DNA of 64,000 nt from Bog-473 sp963736525. Lineage in GTDB: Bacteria > Actinomycetota > Acidimicrobiia > Acidimicrobiales > RAAP-2. Each line of letters begins with the position of its first letter. The first letter of the stretch is position 1. Where the stretch lies: contig CAVTPF010000017.1 in assembly GCA_963736525.1 (NCBI GenBank), forward strand, positions 124,001-188,000, given 5' to 3'. The notes beneath the pieces are model-generated. The model was not told where the DNA came from. It was given only the letters and a program-made list of their open reading frames with translations, and did not search any database. The translations under genes were made by a program, and so were the position numbers. Of this stretch, positions 34,886 through 43,256 are shown piece by piece.

Positions 34886-34920
34886 CTGCGCCTCCTTGAG
34901 CCATCGTCCCCGGCGGTTGC

Positions 34921-34967
34921 CTCCTGTCAGGAGACCACCGCCCTGTCAACTCGCATGGTGACAGGAG
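34921..34967. promoter_or_regulatory. Inverted-repeat cluster upstream of a hypothetical gene
   Basis: CTCCTGTCA (34921-34929) is mirrored by TGACAGGAG (34959-34967), and a second CCTGTCA (34942-34948) lies between. CTCCTG-T-CAGGAG (34921-34933) is itself a palindrome. Three TGTCA/TGACA half-sites in 47 bp suggest a dimeric repressor or activator site for the minus-strand gene starting at 34885. Confidence 0.4.
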
Positions 34968-35018
34968 CGCGGGGAGCACCCATAGAGCCGTTGGAACCTA
35001 TTGGGGGGTGGGGTCCCG

Positions 35019-35061
35019 TTTGTTGTCGGCCGATTGATTTTGTTGTGTGTCCGTTGATTTT
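35019..35061. repeat. Imperfect 20-bp-period direct repeat in an AT-rich patch
   Basis: Two overlapping 23-bp units (35019-35041 and 35039-35061) share 18 of 23 bases, each TTTGTTGT, a variable middle, then TTGATTTT. The local drop in GC and the repeat structure resemble the multiple terminal repeats of some insertion sequences, but no transposase or partner end is present. It may be a solo end or just a 3' flank of the TPP-enzyme gene. Confidence 0.35.
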
Positions 35062-35104
35062 TTACGGCCGGCGGCGGGGGCGGCGCCCGACGTGCCCGCT
35101 GGCC

Positions 35105-36652
35105 CTACAGCGGCACCTCAATCAATGTCGGACCCGGCTCGGCCAACCCGAGTTCCAGCGCCGCCAGCAGGCCTTCGGCGTTCTCGACGCGCCGGGCCGC
35201 CACCCCCATGCCCCGGGACAAGTCGCAGAAGTCGAGCTCGGGATCGGTGAGGTCGAGCAACCGGCGGGCGAATGGGCCGCCGGCGTCGGCACCCACCCGG
35301 TGCAGCTCCATGTTCAAGATGGCGTAGCTCCGATTGGACAGGACGACGGTGGTGACGTTGAGCCCCTCGCGGGCCTGGGTCCACAGCGCCTGCAGCGTGT
35401 ACATGGCACTCCCGTCCGCCTGCAGGCAGAGGACCGGGCGCTCCGGTGCGGCGACCGCCGCGCCGGTCGCCATGGGAAGCCCGATGCCGATGGCACCCCC
35501 GGTGAGCGTCAGCCAGTCGTGGCGGGGCGCGCCCGCCGTCGCCGCCGCGACGAACAGACCCGACGTGTTGCCTTCGTCCACCACGATGGCGCCCTCGGGC
35601 AGCACGGCCCCCACGGCGGCTGCGAGCGACTCGGCGGAGACGGCCCCGGTGGGCCGGTCGGGCCGGCCCGAGGGAGCCGGCTGTGCGGCGCCGGGCGCGG
35701 CACCCACCGCGTCCGCCAGCGCCTCGAGCGACCCCGCCGCATCCTCGCCGGGACGGGCCAGGGTGTGCACGGTGCAGCCGGCCGGGACGAGGTCGCTCGC
35801 CTTGCCGGGGTAGGCGAAGAACGACACGGGGGACTTGGCATCGACCAGGACGAGGTGGCCGACGCCCTCGAGCTGGTCCTGTGCCATCTCGGCCAGGTAG
35901 GCCAACCGTTCCACCGCCGGGATGCCCGCGCCGCGTTCCAGATTGGCGGGGAAGGTCTCACCCAGGAGCTTGGCGCCGGTCGTCGCGCAGACGCGGCTGG
36001 CGGCGTACAGCCCGCCGGCCCGGAGCGCGGCTCCTCCCAGCAACAGTGCGGACCGCTCGCCGGAGCGCAGCGCCTTGGCCACCTCGTCGATCGTGTCGGC
36101 CGGGACGACACTCGGACGTCCCGGCGGCCGCGGCGGGCAGGGACCGGTGGCCGACTCCGACCACGACGAGTCTGCCGGCAGGACGAGGGTGGCCACGCAG
36201 CCGGGCGGTCCCAGGGCGGCGGCCACGGCGTCGGCGCCGTCGGCAGCGACGTCGTCGCCCCGGGCCGACGAGCGGTACCAGCCCGAGACGGCGCCGGCAA
36301 CGGACGCGATGTCCGACTCGAGCGGCGCGTCGTAGCGGGTGTGGTAGGTGGCGTGGTCACCCACGACGTTGACGATGGGGGTGCGGGCGCGTCGTGCGTT
36401 GTGCAGGTTGGCCAGTCCGTTCCCCAGCCCGGGCCCGAGGTGGAGCAAGGTAGCGGCCGGCTTGCCGGCCACCCGTCCGTAGCCGTCGGCCGCGCCGGTG
36501 GCAACGCCTTCGAAGAGGCACAGGACACCCCGCATCGCCGGCACGGCGTCGAGTGCCGCAACGAAGTGCATCTCGGAGGTTCCGGGGTTGGCGAAGCACA
36601 CGTCGACTCCGGCATCGACGAGCGTCGAGAGGAGGGCACGCGCGCCGTTCAT
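35105..36652 (-). CDS. Thiamine-diphosphate-dependent 2-oxoacid enzyme (acetolactate synthase/benzoylformate decarboxylase type)
   Basis: A 515-residue member of the ALS/BFD family. The N-terminal Pyr domain has CFANPGTSEMHFV (19-31) and the TPP-activating Glu in LCLFEGVATGAADGYGR (E48). The central domain has a Gly/Ala-rich nucleotide-fold remnant. The C-terminal PP domain has GGAIGIGLPMATGAAVA (about 390-406), then the metal-binding ADGSAMYTLQALW and VVLSNRSYAILNM segment. It shares a 4-bp start-stop overlap with the upstream GlcD-type gene. Together they could oxidise a D-2-hydroxyacid to a 2-oxoacid and then decarboxylate or condense it. The exact reaction is not determinable here. Confidence 0.82.
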   Translation of the reverse strand: MNGARALLSTLVDAGVDVCFANPGTSEMHFVAALDAVPAMRGVLCLFEGVATGAADGYGRVAGKPAATLLHLGPGLGNGLANLHNARRARTPIVNVVGDHATYHTRYDAPLESDIASVAGAVSGWYRSSARGDDVAADGADAVAAALGPPGCVATLVLPADSSWSESATGPCPPRPPGRPSVVPADTIDEVAKALRSGERSALLLGGAALRAGGLYAASRVCATTGAKLLGETFPANLERGAGIPAVERLAYLAEMAQDQLEGVGHLVLVDAKSPVSFFAYPGKASDLVPAGCTVHTLARPGEDAAGSLEALADAVGAAPGAAQPAPSGRPDRPTGAVSAESLAAAVGAVLPEGAIVVDEGNTSGLFVAAATAGAPRHDWLTLTGGAIGIGLPMATGAAVAAPERPVLCLQADGSAMYTLQALWTQAREGLNVTTVVLSNRSYAILNMELHRVGADAGGPFARRLLDLTDPELDFCDLSRGMGVAARRVENAEGLLAALELGLAEPGPTLIEVPL

Positions 36653-38037
36653 GCCGGGCGCCCCCCGCCGAGCACCCGGTCCGGTCCGAGGATCCCGTGC
36701 GGGTCGAACACCTGCTTGATGGAGCGCATCAGCTCCAGCGACACCTGGTCCTGCATCTCCACGAAGTACGGCACCTTCGCCGTCCCGATGCCGTGCTCGC
36801 CCGAGATGGCGCCTCCGGCGGCGAGCGCCAGCTCGAAGCTCCGGTGCATGAGGGCGTGCCGTCGCTCGTCATCGGGTTGGAAGACCGAGATGTGCACGTT
36901 GCCGTCGCCGATGTGCCCGCAGCCGGTGACGAGGGCCCCGTGCTCCTGTGCCAGCAGCGCGACCTTGGCCAGGTAGTCGGGAATGCTGGCGCGCGGGATC
37001 ACGGCGTCGATGAGGTCGTCGCACCCCGCCGCCTTGCCCACGAAGAAGGCTCTCTCCCGGGCCGCGATCAGCTGGGCTCCCGACGCCGCCGGGAGGACGT
37101 AGACGTCGAGCGCCCCGAGCTCCTCGAGCAACGTGCCGAGGCCCTCCACGTCCTCTGCCACCCGGTCGGCGTCCATGCCCTCCACGACGACCACGAGATA
37201 GGCCAGCGTCCGGCCCTTGACCTCCTCGGGGATGCCGAGGTCGAGCCCGGCGGCCTGCGTGATGCCGCCCATGACCATGACGTCGACGTACTCGAGGATG
37301 GAGGGGTTGATGCCGCTGTTGACGATGTGAGGCACCGCTTTGGCCACTTCGGCCAACGTCGCGAACGGCGCCAGGACGGTCGACGACGCGGTGAACCGGG
37401 GTTGGACCTTGACCGTGACCTCGGTCGTTATGGCGAGCGTGCCCTCGGAGCCGATGAGCAGCTGCGTCAGGTCGTAGCCACTCGAGCACTTGACGAACTT
37501 GCCGCCCGTCCGCAGCACCCTGCCGTCGGCCAGCACGACTTCGAGCCCCAGCACGTGGTGGCGCGTCACCCCGTAACGCACGGCGCGCATGCCGCCGGCA
37601 TTGGTGGCGACGTTGCCGCCCAGCGAGCCGCTCTGCTCGCCGGGGGAGACCGGATAGATCAGCCCGAACGAGGCGAGCTCTCCGTTCAGCTGCTCGAGCG
37701 TCACGCCCGGCTCCACGACCGCCACCTGGTTCTCCGTGTCGATCTCGCGGATGCGCTTCATGCGGTCGAACGCCAGCAAGATGCCGTCGGCCACCGGGAC
37801 GGCGGCACCCGAGAGCCCGGTCCCGCTCCCGCGGGCGACCACCGGCACGCCGTGCTCGCCGGCCACCTTCAGGACCTCGGACACCTCGCCCGTCGTTCCC
37901 GGGAGCACCACGGCGAGCGGGACCACGGGGACGGTGGTGAGCGCCTCGTCGTGCGTGTAGTCGGCGTGGGCGGACTCCCCGGCCAGCACATGGCTCTCGC
38001 CCACGGCCTTGCGTAGCTGTTCCAGGAGTTCCGACAT
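36649..38037 (-). CDS. FAD-linked D-2-hydroxyacid dehydrogenase, GlcD/DLD type
   Basis: A 462-residue flavoprotein that oxidises glycolate, D-lactate or related 2-hydroxyacids. The PCMH FAD-binding domain (about 36-215) has VPVVARGSGTGLSGAAVPV, PGEQSGSLGGNVATNAGG and LLIGSEGTLAITTEVTVKV. The C-terminal FAD-oxidase domain has GHIGDGNVHISVF (about 378-390) and SGEHGIGTAKVPYF (about 418-431). ATG 38037 starts the conserved protein; minus-strand TAAGGT (38083-38078) is a possible -10, lying inside the end of the helicase gene. The stop overlaps the TPP-enzyme start (ATGA), so they form a two-gene operon. Confidence 0.9.
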   Translation of the reverse strand: MSELLEQLRKAVGESHVLAGESAHADYTHDEALTTVPVVPLAVVLPGTTGEVSEVLKVAGEHGVPVVARGSGTGLSGAAVPVADGILLAFDRMKRIREIDTENQVAVVEPGVTLEQLNGELASFGLIYPVSPGEQSGSLGGNVATNAGGMRAVRYGVTRHHVLGLEVVLADGRVLRTGGKFVKCSSGYDLTQLLIGSEGTLAITTEVTVKVQPRFTASSTVLAPFATLAEVAKAVPHIVNSGINPSILEYVDVMVMGGITQAAGLDLGIPEEVKGRTLAYLVVVVEGMDADRVAEDVEGLGTLLEELGALDVYVLPAASGAQLIAARERAFFVGKAAGCDDLIDAVIPRASIPDYLAKVALLAQEHGALVTGCGHIGDGNVHISVFQPDDERRHALMHRSFELALAAGGAISGEHGIGTAKVPYFVEMQDQVSLELMRSIKQVFDPHGILGPDRVLGGGRPA

Positions 38038-38080
38038 GCGACGGGCCACCCCCACCTCGGATCGATCGGGTCGCTCGACC

Positions 38081-39757
38081 TTACCGGGCCGGGTGCGGCG
38101 CGTCCGGGGGACCCGGAGCCTCCGCGCCCTCCGCACCCTCGGCCAGCCGGCGCCGCAGTTCCGCCACGCGGGCCGTGACCTCGGCCGCCGCCGTCGGGGT
38201 CGCCTCCTTCTCCAGCACGGCGATCGCCCGCTCAATGGGGGCCAGCCACGGGCTCGGGCCGCGTCCAGCCTGGGCGCCCGAGCCCGGGCCGTCGCCCGAG
38301 CGCTCGAACCAGCTGCACCACAACTCCTCCTCGGCGCGCGTCAGCGCGACGTAGAGGAGCCGCCGCTCCTCGTCCACCGCCGCCGGCGTCTGCGCCGACG
38401 CGATCGGCATGAGCCCTTCGCCCAGGCCGAGCACCAGCACCGTCGGCCATTGCAGGCCCTTGGCGCGGTGGAAGGTCGTGAGCACCACCCGGTCGCGGTC
38501 CACCGGGTCCTCGTTCGCCGCCGCCTCGTCCTCGTGGTCGCGGCCGCGCCGCCCGGGCTCGGCGCGCAGGTCGGAGGCCGGGCCGAGATCGGCGCCGGCG
38601 ATCATGCTCGGCACCCGCGCCTTGTCCATTGCCGCCTGCACCGTGGCCAGCTGGGCGTTGGTGCGGGTGAGCACCGCGATGCTCGACCAACGCCGCCCCG
38701 GCGTACGCGACATCTTCGCCCGCGCCGCCGCCCAGGTGGCCTCGTCCACGTCGGTGGCGTGCGACACGACGTGGGGCACCGGCCCGTCGACGCGCGTCGT
38801 GCGCGGCGGCACCACGCCGCCCTCCCCGTCGGATCCGCCACCGGCGCGTAGGACCGCCGTCGCCACCGCCACGACCTGTGGCGTGCAGCGGTGGTTCTCG
38901 TCGAGGCGGACGACCTTGGTGCCCCGCAGGATGTCGGGCAGCCGGTCGAGCAGGGTGGGGTCGGCGCCGTTGAAGCCGTACACGGACTGATTGGGGTCGC
39001 CGACCACGAAGAGGTCGGGTTCGTCGGCCAACATGGTGGTGAGCAGGCGGAACTGCGCCGGGTTCACGTCCTGCATCTCGTCGACGAAGAGATGACGGGT
39101 GCGCCAGCGGATGGAGTCGGCGAACTCGGTGTCGCCGGCCAGTGCGTCGGCACAGGCGACGATCAGGTCGTCGAAGTCGAGCAGCCGCCGGCGCGTCCTC
39201 TCCTCCTCGTAGCGGGCGTAGGCATCCGCGACCTGCTCGGCGCTCATGCCGCTGCGACGCCGGTGGCGGCGCGCCTCGGCCTCGTAGTGCTCCGGGGTCA
39301 CGAGGCGCGCCTTGGCCCAGCCGATCTCCCCGTCGAGGGCGCGCGTCCGGCGCGCGTCGCCCGTGGTCACGTCGGCCAGCAGGCGCCGGCGGTCGGGCAG
39401 CAGCTGGGGGAGCGGGCGCCCCCGCAGCTCGCGGTGCTCGCGCAGCAGACCGAGGGCGGTGCGGTGGAACGTGCCTGCCTTGACCCCCGAGACGCCGAGC
39501 GACCACAACCGCGTACGCAGCTCCTCGGCTGCCTTGCGGCTGAAGGTCGTGACCAGGGTGCGATCGGCCTCGATTGAGCCGTCGCGCACGCGGCGGGCCA
39601 CCCGCAACGTGAGGACCCTCGTCTTGCCCGCCCCCGCGCCGGCCACGACACACAGCAGCGGTTCGTCGGACTCGATGGCCTCCCGCTGGGCCATCGTTAG
39701 CCGGTTGGCGCCCGGGAGCGTCTCCCACGTGTCGCTCTCGAAGCCCTCGAACGTCAT
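38081..39757 (-). CDS. Compact UvrD/PcrA-like superfamily 1A DNA helicase
   Basis: A 558-residue 3'-5' helicase with all core motifs: LTMAQREAI (20-28), Walker A AGAGAGKT (39-46), TTFSRKAAEELRTRL, DDLIVACAD, DEMQDVNPAQF (Walker B), VGDPNQSVYGFNGADP, LDENHRCTPQVV, VVLTTFHRAKGLQWPTVLVLG and EERRLLYVALTRAEEEL. It is about 150 residues shorter than UvrD or PcrA because the 2B insertion is reduced, resembling the UvrD2 group of actinobacteria (which often also have an HRDC domain, not seen here). ATG 39757 is chosen because a possible minus-strand -10 (TACCGT, 39776-39771) lies just upstream. A repair or fork-restart role is inferred. Confidence 0.9.
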   Translation of the reverse strand: MTFEGFESDTWETLPGANRLTMAQREAIESDEPLLCVVAGAGAGKTRVLTLRVARRVRDGSIEADRTLVTTFSRKAAEELRTRLWSLGVSGVKAGTFHRTALGLLREHRELRGRPLPQLLPDRRRLLADVTTGDARRTRALDGEIGWAKARLVTPEHYEAEARRHRRRSGMSAEQVADAYARYEEERTRRRLLDFDDLIVACADALAGDTEFADSIRWRTRHLFVDEMQDVNPAQFRLLTTMLADEPDLFVVGDPNQSVYGFNGADPTLLDRLPDILRGTKVVRLDENHRCTPQVVAVATAVLRAGGGSDGEGGVVPPRTTRVDGPVPHVVSHATDVDEATWAAARAKMSRTPGRRWSSIAVLTRTNAQLATVQAAMDKARVPSMIAGADLGPASDLRAEPGRRGRDHEDEAAANEDPVDRDRVVLTTFHRAKGLQWPTVLVLGLGEGLMPIASAQTPAAVDEERRLLYVALTRAEEELWCSWFERSGDGPGSGAQAGRGPSPWLAPIERAIAVLEKEATPTAAAEVTARVAELRRRLAEGAEGAEAPGPPDAPHPAR

Positions 39758-39781
39758 GACCACACTCCGCACGGTACAGAA

Positions 39782-39800
39782 CGGGTGCTCGCAGCACCCG
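39782..39800. promoter_or_regulatory. Palindromic operator candidate ahead of the amine oxidase unit
   Basis: CGGGTGCT (39782-39789) pairs perfectly with AGCACCCG (39793-39800) around a 3-base centre. It lies 13 bp upstream of TATGGT (39814-39819), a likely -10 for the gene at 39862, so a bound protein would cover the -35 region. It also overlaps the divergent helicase promoter region. Confidence 0.5.
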
Positions 39801-39861
39801 TCGGACCTGCGCCTATGGTGGCCGACGGGGGCGGACGGCGCCCCGCGCGGAGGAGCACGGG

Positions 39862-41292
39862 ATGGCTGGGCTGGAACGGGAGTGTGAGGTGGTGGTGGTC
39901 GGGGCCGGCTACTCGGGCCTGGCGGCGGCCCGCCATCTGGCCCGCGCCGGGGCAGAGGTGCTGGTGCTCGATGCCCGCCACCGGGTCGGCGGGCGCTCGT
40001 TCACCGACGTCACGGCGGCCGGGTTCACCATCGACCGCGGGGGGCAGTGGATCGGTCCCACCCAGGACCACCTGGCCTCCCTGGCCACCGAGCTGGGCGT
40101 GGCGACGTTCCCGACCTACACCGCGGGCCAGGGCGTCGAGCTGCGCGGGGGGAACCGGGACCTCTACGTCGGCCTGATCCCGACCTCGGACCCCCACGGG
40201 GCCGCCGAGGGCATCGCCTGCATGCTCGACCTCGACCTGGCCGCGTTCGAGGTACCCGCCGAGGCCCCCTGGGACGCACCCGGGGCCGCCGCTCTCGATG
40301 CCCAGACGCTCGCGACCTGGTTCGACGCCCACCTCACCTCCCCAACCGCACGCTCGATCCTGGAGGTGGCGGTCAAGGCCATCTTCGGCACCGGGCCGGG
40401 CGAGCTCTCGCTCCTGTTCACCCTCTTCTACCTCCACGCCGGCGGCGGGCTGACCAATCTCGCCCGCACCACGGGCGGCGCGCAGGAGGGACGGTTCGCC
40501 GGTGGCTCCCAGCAGCTCGCCGAGGGCATGGCGGCCGAGCTGGGGGAGCGGGTCATCCTCGGCGCCCCCGTCGAGACCGTCTCCCACGGCCACGACCAGG
40601 TGGCCGTCGGGGCCCGGCTGGTCGTGGCGGGGGCCGATCCCGCCGATCCCACCGCCGAGCACCGGCCCCTGCGCGTGCGCGCCCGCCGGGCCGTCCTCGC
40701 CATGTCGCCCGCGCTCTGCGGGCGCCTGACCTACACGCCGGCGCTGCCGGGCCGCCGCGACCAGCTCTGCCAGCGCATGCCCATGGGCGCCGTGACCAAG
40801 GTCCATGTGCTCTACGACGAGCCCTTCTGGAGGGACGACGGGCTCAACGGCCAGATCGTGGCGCCCGGCGCCGTCATGGAGAGCACGTTCGACAACTCGC
40901 CCGAGGACGCCTCGCACGGCGCCATCGTCGGTTTCATCGCGGGCGACGACTGCCGTCGCATGGAGGCGGCGGGACCAGAGGCCCGTCGGGCCGCCATCCT
41001 CGGTGACCTCGAGCGCGCCTTCGGCCCACGGGCGCGCACACCGGTGGAGATCGTCGAGCAGCACTGGCCGGCCGAGCCCTTCACCCGCGGTGGCCCGGTC
41101 GCCGTGAGCACCCCCGGTGCACTGACCGCCCTGGGGCCCGCCCTGCGCGAGCCGGTCGGCCCGCTGCACTGGGCCGGCACGGAGACGGCGACCGCGTGGT
41201 GCGGCTATCTCGACGGCGCGCTCTCCTCGGGCATCCGCGCCGCCGACGAGGTGCTGCAGGCGTTGCAGGGGGAGCGCGTTGGCCTCGACTGA
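39862..41292 (+). CDS. Flavin monoamine oxidase family protein
   Basis: Oxidatively deaminates amines using FAD. The 476-residue protein has the dinucleotide-binding VVVVGAGYSGLAAARHLARAG (10-30), the LDARHRVGGRSFT and DRGGQWIGPTQDHL segments (about 37-71), and the C-terminal FAD-binding LHWAGTETATAWCGYLDGALSSGIRAADEV (about 436-465). No Cys for covalent FAD attachment is obvious; the usual mammalian site is Cys in a SGGC-type segment. ATG 39862 follows GGAGGAG. The next two genes overlap or follow within 13 bp, giving an oxidase-SCP2-permease unit that suggests amine uptake and oxidation. Confidence 0.9.
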   Translation: MAGLERECEVVVVGAGYSGLAAARHLARAGAEVLVLDARHRVGGRSFTDVTAAGFTIDRGGQWIGPTQDHLASLATELGVATFPTYTAGQGVELRGGNRDLYVGLIPTSDPHGAAEGIACMLDLDLAAFEVPAEAPWDAPGAAALDAQTLATWFDAHLTSPTARSILEVAVKAIFGTGPGELSLLFTLFYLHAGGGLTNLARTTGGAQEGRFAGGSQQLAEGMAAELGERVILGAPVETVSHGHDQVAVGARLVVAGADPADPTAEHRPLRVRARRAVLAMSPALCGRLTYTPALPGRRDQLCQRMPMGAVTKVHVLYDEPFWRDDGLNGQIVAPGAVMESTFDNSPEDASHGAIVGFIAGDDCRRMEAAGPEARRAAILGDLERAFGPRARTPVEIVEQHWPAEPFTRGGPVAVSTPGALTALGPALREPVGPLHWAGTETATAWCGYLDGALSSGIRAADEVLQALQGERVGLD

Positions 41293-41638
41293 GGAGCTCG
41301 TGGAGGCGTACGCGGAGTGGCGCGCCCGTAGCAACGCGAACCCCCGCCTGACCGGCATGGTCAAGGGCTGGGACCGTGTCATCCACTTCATCACGACCGA
41401 CACCGCGCAGGCGTACACCATGCGGGTGGAGGACCAGCGGCTCTCCGAGCTCGTGGCGGGGTACGAGGGCGAGCCCGACGTGATCGTGACCGGCAGCAGC
41501 GAGGACTTCTGCGACATGTTCTGGGGCGACCTCAACCCCTCGGAGAAGTACATGTCCGGGGAGATCACCCTCGCCGGCTCCCAGCAGGACGTCATGCGGA
41601 TCGACGCCATCTCCATGGTGGCCTTCCTCGATACCTGA
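41279..41638 (+). CDS. SCP2 sterol-transfer-like domain protein
   Basis: A 119-residue single-domain protein of the SCP2 lipid-binding family. The repeated beta-strand pattern includes FITTDTAQAYTMRVEDQRLSEL (about 37-58), PDVIVTGSSEDFCDMFWGDLNP (about 66-87) and YMSGEITLAGSQQDVMRI (about 91-108). It probably binds a hydrophobic ligand. The TTG start overlaps the amine-oxidase stop by 14 bp, so translation is coupled. In this context it may supply or shield a lipophilic substrate (inference). Confidence 0.82.
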   Translation: MASTEELVEAYAEWRARSNANPRLTGMVKGWDRVIHFITTDTAQAYTMRVEDQRLSELVAGYEGEPDVIVTGSSEDFCDMFWGDLNPSEKYMSGEITLAGSQQDVMRIDAISMVAFLDT

Positions 41639-41651
41639 GGCACACCGCACC

Positions 41652-43031
41652 GTGACCGACGTCGCCTCCCGGGCCACGCTGCGCCGCGCGCTCGGCCTGC
41701 GCACCGTCGTGACCACCTCGACCGGACTGGCCTTCGCCGCCCTGGAGTACCTGGCGGCCGCGGGTCTCGTCGCCTACGTGGCAGGCGACTCCGCCTACAT
41801 CCCCATCATCGTCGCCGGAGTCCTCGCCCTGCTCGCCTACGGCTTCTTCGGCGAGCTCAACGGGATGTTCCCGACCGCCGCCGCCATCCGCCTCTACATG
41901 AAGCGGGCCATGGACGACCGCGCCGCACTGACCATCACCTTCACCTACATGACGACGATCGTGCTGGTCATCGCCTCCGACGCCTTCATCGTCGGCAGCG
42001 CGCTGGCGCACGCGTTCGGCGAGCCGGCCTGGGTCGCCTCTCTGTGGATCATCGGCCTCCTGGCCGTGGCGGTGGTGACCAACTTGCGCGGCATCACCGT
42101 GGCCGGCCTGCTGCAGGACGTCGCCACCTCCGTCGTGGTGCTGGCGACGCTCGCCATCGGCGTGGTGGCCCTGGTGCGCAGCGGCCACGGCCTGCACACG
42201 CCGTTCCAACCGCTGCACGGGCACGGTCCGGGCGATCTCTTCGAGGCGATCGCACTCGGCGTCTTCCTCTACAGCGCGTTCGAGTGGGTGACGACGAGCG
42301 CCGAGGAGGTGCGCAAGCCGGAGTCGATCCAACGCGGCATGCTGATCGCCATCGGCATCCTGTGCATCGTGTGCTCGGTGGCCGCCGTGGCCATGAGCCA
42401 CACCCTCACCCACGGCGAGCTCACGTCGGCCTACCCTCAGCTGTACCTCGGCATTGCGGCCATCGGGCACTCCGGGCTGTGGGTGATGGCCGGGGTTACC
42501 GCGGTCACTGCGCTCAACACGTTCAACGGGGGGTTCATCACTGCGTCGCGTTTCGTCTACGGCACCGCCCGCGAGGGCTCGCTGCCCCGCCAGCTGGCCC
42601 ACCTCAACGATCGCGCCGTGCCGTGGGTGCCCGTCGTCGTCCTCGGTGTGGTCTCCGCGGTGGTCGCCCTGCTCGTCGCGGTGACGCACGCCTGGCAGGT
42701 GCTCGTCGCGGTGGGTGCGGCGCTCGAGGCGATGATCTACGGCGTGGCGGGATTCTGTGCCCTGCGCCTGCGGCGCCGCCAACCCGACACGCCCCGCCCG
42801 TTCCGCGTCCGCGGTCTCGCCGTCCTCGGACCGCTCGGGGTGGCCCTCTTCGCGCTGCTCGCGGTCACCGCCTCGTTGTCGGTGCAGAACCGGTTCAACC
42901 CGGCGCCACTCGTGATCATCCTCGTCGCCGGCGCGCTGAGCGCCTACTACGTGTTGCGGGTCCTCCCCGGCGTCAAGGAGCGGGAGGCGGCGCGCCGGGC
43001 CGTCCGGCCCCGCCGCCGCCCGGTCCGCTGA
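41652..43031 (+). CDS. APC superfamily amino acid/amine permease
   Basis: A 459-residue membrane transporter with about 12 hydrophobic helices. The first has the unwound substrate-site pattern TTSTGLAFAALEYLAAAGLVAYV (about 20-42), and SAFEWVTTSAEEVRKPESIQRGM (about 212-234) matches the conserved APC helix-6 end. It follows the SCP2 gene by 13 bp. Its substrate is probably an amine or amino acid, consistent with the upstream monoamine oxidase, but specificity cannot be read from the sequence. The GTG at 41652 starts the conserved protein. Confidence 0.88.
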   Translation: MTDVASRATLRRALGLRTVVTTSTGLAFAALEYLAAAGLVAYVAGDSAYIPIIVAGVLALLAYGFFGELNGMFPTAAAIRLYMKRAMDDRAALTITFTYMTTIVLVIASDAFIVGSALAHAFGEPAWVASLWIIGLLAVAVVTNLRGITVAGLLQDVATSVVVLATLAIGVVALVRSGHGLHTPFQPLHGHGPGDLFEAIALGVFLYSAFEWVTTSAEEVRKPESIQRGMLIAIGILCIVCSVAAVAMSHTLTHGELTSAYPQLYLGIAAIGHSGLWVMAGVTAVTALNTFNGGFITASRFVYGTAREGSLPRQLAHLNDRAVPWVPVVVLGVVSAVVALLVAVTHAWQVLVAVGAALEAMIYGVAGFCALRLRRRQPDTPRPFRVRGLAVLGPLGVALFALLAVTASLSVQNRFNPAPLVIILVAGALSAYYVLRVLPGVKEREAARRAVRPRRRPVR

Positions 43032-43050
43032 GTCGGTCGGTGCGCTGCGT

Positions 43051-43080
43051 CGGCCCGCTCAACGGCGGCCCGCTCAACGG
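43051..43080. repeat. Perfect 15-bp tandem duplication
   Basis: CGGCCCGCTCAACGG occurs twice without a spacer (43051-43065, 43066-43080) just after the permease gene. Confidence 0.85.
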
Positions 43081-43118
43081 AACCGCCACCAGCCCAATGG
43101 TGCCCCCAGTGCGGCCAC

Positions 43119-43167
43119 ATCAGGGACACTCTGTATCAGCGACACTCTGGTGGATCAGGGACACTCT
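43119..43167. repeat. Three direct repeats of a 14-bp transposon-end-like motif
   Basis: ATCAGGGACACTCT at 43119-43132 and 43154-43167, with a one-base variant (ATCAGCGACACTCT) at 43135-43148. Irregular 16- and 19-bp spacing of a transposase-site-like motif resembles multiple terminal repeats at one end of IS21- or IS481-type elements. No transposase gene or opposite end is in view, so this is at most a solo end. The rest of 43032-43254 holds only the GntR promoter. Confidence 0.45.
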
Positions 43168-43238
43168 CGTGTGATCTTGGGAAGGCAAGCAGGGTCGAAG
43201 TACTCGGGAGCGGCCTCTTTTCAAGCACAATATGGTCC

Positions 43239-43256
43239 TATAGTGACTAGTACTAT
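43239..43256 (+). promoter_or_regulatory. -10 box and overlapping operator-like repeat of the gntR gene
   Basis: TATAGT (43239-43244) ends 10 nt before ATG 43255. ATAGT (43240-43244) and ACTAT (43252-43256) form an inverted repeat spaced by 7 bp, a plausible autoregulatory GntR site. Confidence 0.4.
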
